Shown here: piece by piece, positions 58,239-64,000 of the stretch | Layout of the letters: the number at the start of each line of letters is the position of its first letter | Numbering within the stretch: position 1 is the first letter of the stretch | DNA from: Comamonas piscis | Lineage (GTDB): Bacteria > Pseudomonadota > Gammaproteobacteria > Burkholderiales > Burkholderiaceae_C | Direction: 5' to 3' | Length of the DNA stretch: 64,000 nt | Assembly: GCF_014109725.1 (NCBI RefSeq) | Contig: NZ_CP058554.1 | Location: forward strand, 2,108,001 to 2,172,000 | Notes under the pieces: generated by a model | The model's input: only the letters and a program-made list of their open reading frames with translations | Told to the model about the DNA's origin: nothing | Databases searched by the model: none | Program-made: the position numbers and the translations under genes

Positions 58239-58844
58239 ATGCGCAGCAGCCCTGAAACACCTGCCTCCTCCCGCAATTCCTCTTTTCCGCTGGCGATGGC
58301 GTTGACCGCAGCAGTATCCGCGCTGTGGTACACCGGCCAGCGTGTGCGGGTACCCAAGAATGTGCGGCCGGTGCAGGATTTTGATGCCGAGCAGTACATG
58401 GGCCATTGGTATGAACTGGCGCGGATTGACTATGTGTATGAGCGGGGTCTGACGTCTTGCACCGCCGACTACGCATTGCAAGATGATGGCAGTGTGCAGG
58501 TAACGAATCGCGGTTTTGATCCGGAACGGGGCAAGTGGAAGTCGGCAACTGCGGTGGCGAAGTTGCTGTCCGACCCTGAGGTCGGTTCGCTCAAGGTGTC
58601 GTTCTTCCGCCCTTTTTATGCGGGCTACCATGTGGTCTATGTCGACCATGCTGCGGGCCATGCGGTGGTGGTGGGCGATGGCGCCAAATACGCCTGGATT
58701 CTGTCGCGCACGCCCAGCATCGATGAAGCCTCGTATACCCGTCTGGCTGCGATTGCAGCGAGCAATGGGGTCGATGTCAGCGGACTGATCCGTGTACCCC
58801 ACGGCGCCGCGCTAGAGGTGGTCGAGACAGCAAAGGCTGCATAA
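58239..58844 (+). CDS. Lipocalin (Blc-like)
   Basis: A 201-residue protein. After an N-terminal hydrophobic segment (about residues 16-32) come KNVRPVQDFDAEQYMGHWYELARIDYVYERG with the lipocalin G-x-W motif, TADYALQDDGSVQVTNRGFDPERGKWKSA and KVSFFRPFYAGYHVVYVD, all typical of bacterial lipocalins. There is no lipobox Cys, so unlike E. coli Blc it is probably anchored by its N-terminal helix or cleaved. Likely ligands are fatty acids or lysophospholipids during envelope stress. AAAGGA lies 8 nt before the ATG. Confidence 0.9.
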   Translation: MRSSPETPASSRNSSFPLAMALTAAVSALWYTGQRVRVPKNVRPVQDFDAEQYMGHWYELARIDYVYERGLTSCTADYALQDDGSVQVTNRGFDPERGKWKSATAVAKLLSDPEVGSLKVSFFRPFYAGYHVVYVDHAAGHAVVVGDGAKYAWILSRTPSIDEASYTRLAAIAASNGVDVSGLIRVPHGAALEVVETAKAA

Positions 58845-58855
58845 CAGGCATGGGT

Positions 58856-58878
58856 ATTAAATGATATTCATTCGCAAT
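58856..58878 (+). promoter_or_regulatory. Putative Fur box upstream of the siderophore-interacting protein gene
   Basis: A perfect dyad AATGA-TAT-TCATT (58860-58872) in an AT-rich patch matches the Fur consensus closely (GATAATGATAATCATTATC type). It lies about 170 bp upstream of the gene for a siderophore-interacting protein, consistent with iron repression. Confidence 0.7.
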
Positions 58879-59043
58879 TGATTTATGATTCAGCCATCGC
58901 AGGACGCAGCCACAGCGCTGCTCCTAGCTTCCGTTTCATCGTGGGGCGACCCGAGACCTCAGCGTCTCCAAGGTCGTTTTTGCTAGCCACCGGTATACCG
59001 AGTTTCGGTTTGCCAGCCAGCCAAGCTCTTTTCCACGCATTCG

Positions 59044-59931
59044 ATGACCCGCGCGGTCTGCCAATCGATGTCCAATGCCTCCGCTTCCCCTATGCCTTCC
59101 GTCAGCCCAGTAGCTGCGCAGGCGCCCCGCGACCAAGAACACCAGCGCGGTCTGCACCAGGTCGATGCCACCATCGTGAGCTTGCTGCGGCCTTCCGCGC
59201 ACACCTTGCGGGTGGGCATGCAGTTGGGCGAGGTGGGTGATGACCCCGTTTGGGATGCAGCCAATGTCGCCTTTCGGGTGTACCCCGATGCCCAGGCACC
59301 GGCGGTTTCGCGGGTCTATACGGTCAGAAGCTTTGCGCCGCAAACACGCTGCGCCGAGTTCGATGTGGTGATGCACGGCGGGGACAGCCCCATGATGCGC
59401 TGGGCCGCGCAGGCGGCCGTGGGCCAGCAGCTGCGTCTGACGGGACCGCGTGTCAACATCGTGCTGCCCCGCGCGCAAGGGCGGCCGGTGGCTTTGTTTT
59501 GTGATGACTCCGGCTTGCCGGCGCTGTACTCCATCCTGCAGCGCTGGCCTGCAGGCATGCGGGGGGTGGGCTGGATTGCGAGCGATGATCTGCATGGCTT
59601 GGCAGAATTGCCGCCGGTGCCAGGCTTGGAGTTGCAACGCCTGCCGCTGCAAGGGTACGGCCGTGATGTGTTGCTGCAGCAGGCGCGCCAGCTGGTGGCG
59701 CCTGAGGGCTATGTGATCTGGGGCGCTGGCGAGCGCGATGAGATGCGCGCCATTCGCAAGTATTTTCAATCCGAAAAGGGCATGGACAAAGCCGATGTTG
59801 CCATTGCAGGCTACTGGAAGCGCGGTGCCAGCAATACCGAGATCGACGCCGAGCGCCAGAATGCCTACCAAAAATTTACCGCTGCTGGCGGCAAGTTGGC
59901 GGACTGGGATGATTTGGGTATTGCCCTCTAG
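59044..59931 (+). CDS. Siderophore-interacting protein (FAD-dependent ferric reductase)
   Basis: A protein of up to 295 residues of the ViuB/YqjH group that releases iron from ferric siderophores in the cytosol using a flavin. The FAD site is RVYTVRSFAPQTRCAEFDVVMHG, and RLTGPR follows; the SIP C-terminal domain has VIWGAGERDEMRAIRKYFQSEKG and VAIAGYWKRG. ATGs at 59044, 59068 and 59092 are all possible starts. Its TAG stop codon is formed by the first bases of MITE-like copy 3 (CTAG). A Fur box lies upstream. Confidence 0.88.
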   Translation: MTRAVCQSMSNASASPMPSVSPVAAQAPRDQEHQRGLHQVDATIVSLLRPSAHTLRVGMQLGEVGDDPVWDAANVAFRVYPDAQAPAVSRVYTVRSFAPQTRCAEFDVVMHGGDSPMMRWAAQAAVGQQLRLTGPRVNIVLPRAQGRPVALFCDDSGLPALYSILQRWPAGMRGVGWIASDDLHGLAELPPVPGLELQRLPLQGYGRDVLLQQARQLVAPEGYVIWGAGERDEMRAIRKYFQSEKGMDKADVAIAGYWKRGASNTEIDAERQNAYQKFTAAGGKLADWDDLGIAL

Positions 59932-60096
59932 GGATGCGCTGCAAAACCCTCGCCAAGCGGGATGGACGCGGATCGGGATGAGCCGCAAGGCGTCTTTTGC
60001 AGTCAATAGCCGTAGCTATTGACAAGGAAGACAACGCAGCGGATCGCGCGAGTCCGCGTTCAGACCACGGCAGGGAGTTTTGCAGAGGATCCCTAG
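59928..60096 (+). repeat. MITE-like element, copy 3 (at the stop codon of the siderophore-interacting protein gene)
   Basis: A 169-bp element with ends CTAGGGATGCGCTGCAAAAC and the complement of CTAGGGATCCTCTGCAAAAC, and a central perfect hairpin GTCAATAGC-CGTA-GCTATTGAC. It has the same orientation as copy 1. It provides the stop codon of the upstream gene and separates that gene from its terminator at 60120. Confidence 0.87.
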
Positions 60097-60119
60097 TTCA
60101 GCGGCAACTGTGCCAACCC

Positions 60120-60143
60120 ACCGGGCTACCTGCCCGGTTTTTT
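60120..60143 (+). terminator. Intrinsic terminator downstream of MITE-like copy 3
   Basis: A stem ACCGGGC / GCCCGGT with a 5-nt loop, followed by TTTTTA. It probably served the siderophore-interacting protein gene before the repeat came in. Confidence 0.82.
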
Positions 60144-60268
60144 ACGTCCGTTCAGTGGCGCTTGGCCTGGCTGCCAGCGCTGCGCATTGAATGTGCCCGG
60201 GCTTCGCGGCACAATCGATGGCTTTGTCTTGCGCCGCAAGTGTCTGTTGTCCCCGCTGTCTGCCGCCC

Positions 60269-60916
60269 ATGTCTGATTTGAATCTATCGCTGGTATTTCT
60301 GTTTGCGCTGTCGGTCATCACCTTGCTGGTCACCCCCGGGCCCGTCACCTTGCTGGTCGCCCGCGCTGGCCTGGTAGGCGGCATGCGCCATGCGTTTGCC
60401 ACTATTTGCGGCACCAACCTCGCATCGCTGGTGCTGATTTTTCTGTCGGCGCTGCTGATCAAGGGCCTGCTGGTCATTGATGAATCTGCCTTCAAACTGG
60501 TGCGCCTGGCTGGCTGCCTCTATATCGTCTGGATTGCCTGGGGCATGGTCCGCGACGCCTTGGCGATGGATGCCCAATCGGGCAGCGCCATGGCTGCCGA
60601 AGCGGCCACTGGCAGCACGCAGGGCGGGTTCAGCCAGGGTTTTATCCTCGGTGTCTCCAACCCCAAGGACATCATTTTCTTTGCCTCGTTTTTGCCGCAA
60701 TTCATCGGTGTGCTGCCCGCGCCCGACCACAGCTTGGCGGTGCTGACTGTTGTGTGGGTGGTGCTGGATTTCAGCATTCTCGGGCTGATTGCGCTCTTGG
60801 TGCGCAGCTTGATCTCGCCCGCCCGCGAGAAGCGCATCTTGCTGGTGGCCTCTTGCCTGCTGCTGGCGATTGGTGTCGCCGGTTTTGGCTATGGACTGTA
60901 CGACCTGCTGGCCTAG
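60269..60916 (+). CDS. LysE/RhtB-family amino acid exporter
   Basis: A 215-residue membrane protein with six helices. The family motifs are LLVTPGPVTLLVARAGLVGGMRHAFATICGTNLASLV and FSQGFILGVSNPKDIIFFASFLPQFI, where the P-G-P and N-P-K segments are diagnostic. It probably exports an amino acid or homoserine lactone-like compound; the substrate is not known. The start at 60269 (MSDLNLSLVFLFAL) fits family N-termini. It is monocistronic and has a terminator. Confidence 0.93.
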   Translation: MSDLNLSLVFLFALSVITLLVTPGPVTLLVARAGLVGGMRHAFATICGTNLASLVLIFLSALLIKGLLVIDESAFKLVRLAGCLYIVWIAWGMVRDALAMDAQSGSAMAAEAATGSTQGGFSQGFILGVSNPKDIIFFASFLPQFIGVLPAPDHSLAVLTVVWVVLDFSILGLIALLVRSLISPAREKRILLVASCLLLAIGVAGFGYGLYDLLA

Positions 60917-60947
60917 CCCCGCGCAACTGCTGCCCCTAAAGATGCGA

Positions 60948-60977
60948 AAAGGCCTGCGCTATGCAGGCCTGTTTTTT
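60948..60977. terminator. Intrinsic terminator after the LysE-type gene
   Basis: A stem AGGCCTGC / GCAGGCCT with a short loop, preceded by AAA and followed by GTTTTTT. It can also serve the convergent anti-sigma gene. Confidence 0.88.
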
Positions 60978-61003
60978 GTCCGCACGCAGTGTGCTGGGGG
61001 TGT

Positions 61004-61963
61004 TTAGCGGCTGTCTAGCGGCTGCGCAGGCTCTGCCTCATTCGCTGGGGCAGGGCGGCATGTGGGCAACGCAGCAGGTGCTGGCAGGCCAGCGGTGACG
61101 GCCTTGTCATAGGCTTGCACACGGCGGCGCTGCTCGGCCAAGGCCTGGGCGTCCATGTCCGCAGCACAAGGGCCCAAGCTGGGCACCGCAGTGGGGGCGG
61201 AAGCGGCAGCCGGTGCAGCAGACAAGGAAGGCGCTGGCCGCTCGGCAGCCTGCATCTCTGGGGCTGCCTGCTGGGTGGCGGCGGCGGGTGCTGCAGGTGG
61301 CATGGATGACGCTGCACGTACTTCGAAGGGTGGAGCGATGGGCGCAGGCGCTTGTGCGGGCGCAGATGCGGGTGCCGGTGCGCGTGCCGGGGCCATGCGG
61401 CGCTCTGCCTGTGGCGCTGCGGTGGGTGCGAAGGCGGGCGACGGCCCTGTGTTGGCGCTGCTGGCTCCTGCACCGGCGCTAGCACCGGCGGCGGGAGCAG
61501 GCACTGACTGAGGCGCGGCCTCTGCAGCGGGGCTCGCTGCGCTTCCCATCGCTGGCATTTCTTTGCGAGTCTTCGCGCTGCTGGAGCTGGCGGCCAAGTC
61601 AGCGGCGGCGGGTGGGGGTGCAGATGCCGGGCTGTCCATCTGGGGCGCGTCCAGCTGCGGCGCGCCGGGCTCATTCAGGTGCTGCAGCGCCAGCCAGCTG
61701 ACCAAGCCAATGGCTGCCAGGCTGCCCAGCGCCTGCAGCCACCAGCGGCGGTCATTGGCGGCTTCGCCAGTGAACTGCTGGTCTGGCTCGTTCACGTTGT
61801 CCAGATTGTTGGAGGTGGCTGATGGGCCCAGCGCGGCTTTTGCGCGCGCATGGGCCAGGATCTGCGCCGAGCTGGCGGCGCTCGGGCCGGCATCTTCTGC
61901 ACTGGCCTCGCGGTACAGCTCCACCAGCGCATCCGGCCGCTTGCGGTCTTGGGCTTCGTTCAT
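61004..61963 (-). CDS. Putative membrane-bound anti-sigma factor with Ala/Pro-rich exterior
   Basis: A 319-residue protein. The N-terminal 70 residues are cytosolic and charged; one transmembrane helix follows (about 75-93, WWLQALGSLAAIGLVSWLAL). The remaining 220 residues are mostly Ala, Pro, Ser and Gln, with little complexity, up to a conserved-looking Cys-containing end (GPCAADMDAQALAEQRRRVQAYDKA). I see no ZAS or RsbW domain. The role is inferred from position: its ATG overlaps the stop of the ECF sigma gene (ATGA) and the topology suits sigma sequestration at the membrane. Confidence 0.7.
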   Translation of the reverse strand: MNEAQDRKRPDALVELYREASAEDAGPSAASSAQILAHARAKAALGPSATSNNLDNVNEPDQQFTGEAANDRRWWLQALGSLAAIGLVSWLALQHLNEPGAPQLDAPQMDSPASAPPPAAADLAASSSSAKTRKEMPAMGSAASPAAEAAPQSVPAPAAGASAGAGASSANTGPSPAFAPTAAPQAERRMAPARAPAPASAPAQAPAPIAPPFEVRAASSMPPAAPAAATQQAAPEMQAAERPAPSLSAAPAAASAPTAVPSLGPCAADMDAQALAEQRRRVQAYDKAVTAGLPAPAALPTCRPAPANEAEPAQPLDSR

Positions 61964-62532
61964 GCGGTCACCTCGATGGCCTGGCGCAGTTTGGCGCGGG
62001 CGTAGCGCAGACGGCTTTTGGCCGTCTCCTGGCTCACCCCGGTGGTTACAGCGATGTCGGCAACCGACATATCGGCTTCTGCTTGCAACAAAAACGCCTC
62101 GCGCTGTTCGGGGGGCAATTGGGCCAGGGCATTAAGCAACGCGCGGGCCAGGTCCTTGCGGCCCTGTAGGCGCTCGGGGTCAAAGCCGGAGTTGGCAAAC
62201 AGGGTCTCGGCCAGGCGCATGCCCTCGCTGTCCTCTTCATCCAGGCTGCGGTGGGCCTTGTGGCGGCGCCAGTGATCTACCAGCTTGTGGTGGGCCAAGG
62301 TAAAGGCCCAGGTGCTGAACTGTGCCTGGGGCTGGTAGCGCGCGGCGCCATCGACCACGGCAAACCAGGTCTCCTGCGCCAGGTCATCGGCCAGCGCGGC
62401 GTTGCCGGTGTTGCGGAAAAAATAGCGCCACAAGCGCTGGCTGTGGCGTTGGTAGAGCTGCTCAAACGCCGCGACCTGACCGCTGGCATAGGCCAGCATC
62501 AGTGCTTGGTCGTCTTGCATCGCATCTACCAT
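61960..62532 (-). CDS. ECF-type RNA polymerase sigma factor
   Basis: A 190-residue sigma factor. Region 2 is AAFEQLYQRHSQRLWRYFFRNTGNAALADDLAQETWFAVVDGAARYQPQAQFSTWAFTLAHHKLVDHWRR, and region 4 is LPPEQREAFLLQAEADMSVADIAVTTGVSQETAKSRLRYARAKLRQ. No N- or C-terminal extra domain is present. The start is at 62532 or 62520; no strong ribosome site is seen. It lies between a secreted-protein gene (91 bp upstream, same strand) and the coupled anti-sigma candidate. The stimulus is unknown. Confidence 0.93.
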   Translation of the reverse strand: MVDAMQDDQALMLAYASGQVAAFEQLYQRHSQRLWRYFFRNTGNAALADDLAQETWFAVVDGAARYQPQAQFSTWAFTLAHHKLVDHWRRHKAHRSLDEEDSEGMRLAETLFANSGFDPERLQGRKDLARALLNALAQLPPEQREAFLLQAEADMSVADIAVTTGVSQETAKSRLRYARAKLRQAIEVTA

Positions 62533-62623
62533 GCGGCAGATTATGCAAAAGCCTGCGGCTGCTGGTGGCCGGTGTGGAGAAAATCGCACGCCGCAGCCCC
62601 GCCATGCCTGCGGCCACCAGCGC

Positions 62624-63538
62624 TCAGTATGCTGGCGGATCAGGAACATAACCCGAGGGCGTTGCCGGAAAAGGGCGGGGCACCGGCTGCGTTTGCGGGG
62701 AGGGTACACGGATGACGCCCTGGGCCACCAGGTTGGCGTAGCTGTCGTAGCGAATGCGGATGATTTGCGCGGGGCTGCTGCTGGCACTGTCAAACGCCGT
62801 GCTGCGCGTGACCGAGCGCTCCAGCGCGCCATGGCCAGTGCCAAGGCGTGAGGCCACCGGCGCTGGGGCGGTGGCCTGACGGGCTTCTGCGGCGACCGAG
62901 GCATTGGGCGCGGCAGAGGCAGCCGGGCTGGATGGCGGCGGCATGGCGGGCGCTGCGCTGTCGGCGCTGCTGGCCTCGGCGGTTGGCGCGGTGCTTTTTT
63001 GCGACTCGCTGTTGCGCAGGATCGGTGGCTGGGGCTGGGGTTGGCGCTCTCGGAACACAGCGACGCCAATCACCCCGGTATCACGTGGCCGGCCGGTGCG
63101 TGCGGCGTAAGAGTCTTCGCTGTGCGAGAAGTAAAAGGCAGCGACTTGCTGATCGCTTTTGCGCCATCCTGGAATTGCCCATTGCTGCCGACCGCTCAGC
63201 ACATAGCCATCGTCCGCCACGGCGGCGGCGGCCTGGCCGCTGATGGCGTTGATGCCATCGATGCTGAGCACGGCCAGAATGCGGCCTCGGCTGCGGTTTT
63301 TGATCTCGACGGAATAGCTGCTACCGGGCTGGCCTGCCACCCAGTACTCGCCTTGGTGGTAGTGCAGCGGCAGGCGCTGGCCGCTGCTGCGGTCGATGAT
63401 CTGCACATCGGCCAGTTGGCTGGCCTGCGCGGGCAGGCCGCCTAACAGGCTGGTGGCAAGCAGGGCCAGCGAGGCCAGGGCTTTGAGGCTGTGGCGCTTG
63501 CTTGCGCCAAAGACGGTGGGGGCAGAGGTAGCGTGCAT
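62624..63538 (-). CDS. Secreted protein of unknown function upstream of the ECF sigma gene
   Basis: A 304-residue exported protein. The signal peptide runs to about residue 39 (LALLATSLLGGLPAQA). A compact domain (about 42-150) contains GEYWVAGQPGSSYSVEIKNRSRGRILAVLSIDGINAISG and PGWRKSDQQVAAFYFSHSEDSYAARTGRPRDTGVIGVAVFRE, a pattern I recall from uncharacterised proteobacterial proteins but cannot name. A Pro/Ser/Ala-rich middle follows, then SPAQIIRIRYDSYANLVAQGVI and a Pro-rich tail. Shared strand and spacing suggest it belongs with the sigma/anti-sigma pair. The start is ATG 63538. Confidence 0.7.
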   Translation of the reverse strand: MHATSAPTVFGASKRHSLKALASLALLATSLLGGLPAQASQLADVQIIDRSSGQRLPLHYHQGEYWVAGQPGSSYSVEIKNRSRGRILAVLSIDGINAISGQAAAAVADDGYVLSGRQQWAIPGWRKSDQQVAAFYFSHSEDSYAARTGRPRDTGVIGVAVFRERQPQPQPPILRNSESQKSTAPTAEASSADSAAPAMPPPSSPAASAAPNASVAAEARQATAPAPVASRLGTGHGALERSVTRSTAFDSASSSPAQIIRIRYDSYANLVAQGVIRVPSPQTQPVPRPFPATPSGYVPDPPAY

Positions 63539-63695
63539 GGTGGGCGGTGGCAGAAGTGGTGGTCTGCTCTGAATCGCGCTACCGGCCTGCAAGGGGTTAA
63601 ATGGCCCCGGACCCAATCGTATTTATTTGTAAGCCAAGCTGGCAGGCGCCCCTACTGCGGCCACCGCCCCCAGCGCCCCCGCCTGGCAAGCGCGC

Positions 63696-64000
63696 TTACT
63701 TCTGCGTCACCAGCGAGCAAGTGCTCTTGGACAGCGGCTGGAAGGCCTGTTCGCCCGGGATGGTGTCCAGGATCTTGTAATAGTCCCAGGCGCCCTTGGA
63801 CTCCTTGGGCGTCTTCATCTGCACCAGGAACATGTCATGCACCATGCGGCCGTCTTCGCGCACATAGCCGTTTTGCGAGAACATGTCGTTGATCTTCATG
63901 GTCTTGAGCTGCTTGGTGACGGCCAGGCCATCGTCGGTGCCGGCTGCCTCAATCGCCTTGAGGTACTGGGTGACGGCCGAGTAGACGCTGGCCTGGTTCA
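63696..64000 (-). CDS. C-terminal part of a branched-chain amino acid-type ABC transporter binding protein
   Basis: The frame is open from the right window edge to the stop at 63696. About 100 residues are visible: NQASVYSAVTQYLKAIEAAG..., then MKINDMFSQNGYVREDGRMVHDMFLVQMKTPKESKGAWDYYKIL and IPGEQAFQPLSKSTCSLV. The block GRMVHDMFLVQMKTP...WDYYK with the late Cys is typical of the LivJ-like (periplasmic binding protein type 1) family in Comamonadaceae. The ligand could be an amino acid, amide or aromatic acid. The rest lies outside the window. Confidence 0.85.
   Translation of the reverse strand, partial: NQASVYSAVTQYLKAIEAAGTDDGLAVTKQLKTMKINDMFSQNGYVREDGRMVHDMFLVQMKTPKESKGAWDYYKILDTIPGEQAFQPLSKSTCSLVTQK

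Noticed and set aside
61100..61640. Repetitive GC-rich stretch that could look like a repeat array
   Set aside because: It is the codon pattern of an Ala/Pro-rich protein region; there is no fixed repeat unit or spacer, so it is not a CRISPR array or tandem repeat locus.

Overview
The window is about 64 kb of a GC-rich bacterial chromosome. The gene content points to a betaproteobacterium of the Comamonadaceae (Comamonas/Delftia/Acidovorax type): three Bug/TctC-type periplasmic binding proteins, the suhB-trmJ-cysE neighbourhood, a MutL carrying the endonuclease motif of organisms without MutH, several LysR regulators, a 3-hydroxybutyrate dehydrogenase, and a bacterioferritin of the betaproteobacterial kind. 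Most genes are housekeeping or regulatory. I see no phage, integron, CRISPR array or intact insertion sequence. The species assignment is an inference from gene content.

Layout. 0-2.7 kb: tail of a membrane protein, bacterioferritin, an RlaP-like nucleotidyltransferase and a LysR regulator. 2.7-6.8 kb: a catabolic cluster divergent from that LysR gene (AidB-like acyl-CoA dehydrogenase, Bug receptor, class III CoA-transferase). 6.8-13.2 kb: secreted nuclease, LysR, IclR, and mutS translationally coupled to an Anbu proteasome-like protease. 13.7-17.3 kb: RcnB-like protein, suhB, trmJ, cysE and an HxlR regulator. 17.4-18.7 kb: an MFS exporter pseudogene with two lesions. 18.7-21.7 kb: DUF2867 gene, miaA, gdhA. 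22.1-27.2 kb: a four-gene marR-outer membrane factor-emrA-emrB efflux operon with a palindromic operator. 27.3-33.4 kb: mutL, dedA, amiC, tsaE, queG. On the minus strand the order tsaE, amiC, mutL, miaA matches the classical enterobacterial string, here interrupted by other genes. 33.4-41.4 kb: lipoprotein esterase, AEC transporter, two tandem Bug receptors, xerD, a degenerate SRAP protein, argE, serB. 41.5-46.8 kb: mfd, ispD, ispF. 46.8-51.9 kb: GFA protein, an EnvZ/OmpR-like two-component pair, hydroxybutyrate dehydrogenase, an alpha/beta hydrolase. 51.9-54.4 kb: relA and tRNA-Val(GAC). 54.7-60.9 kb: an accessory stretch (NylB-like hydrolase, an alpha-CTD-like small protein, CsbD, MgtC, lipocalin, a Fur-boxed siderophore-interacting protein, a LysE exporter). 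61.0-63.5 kb: secreted protein, ECF sigma factor and membrane anti-sigma candidate. The window ends in a branched-chain amino acid type binding protein.

The most unusual observations are these. A family of three ~168-bp elements with 20-bp terminal inverted repeats (46.06, 54.46 and 59.93 kb) looks like a MITE; one copy supplies a stop codon. The cell-wall amidase AmiC appears to lack about 45 residues, including a zinc-ligand histidine. The SRAP-family protein lacks its catalytic cysteine and probably two other active-site residues. A small protein is built around an RNA polymerase alpha-CTD-like fold. The Anbu protease gene overlaps mutS and lacks its usual partners nearby. The MFS pseudogene retains an intact regulator and operator.
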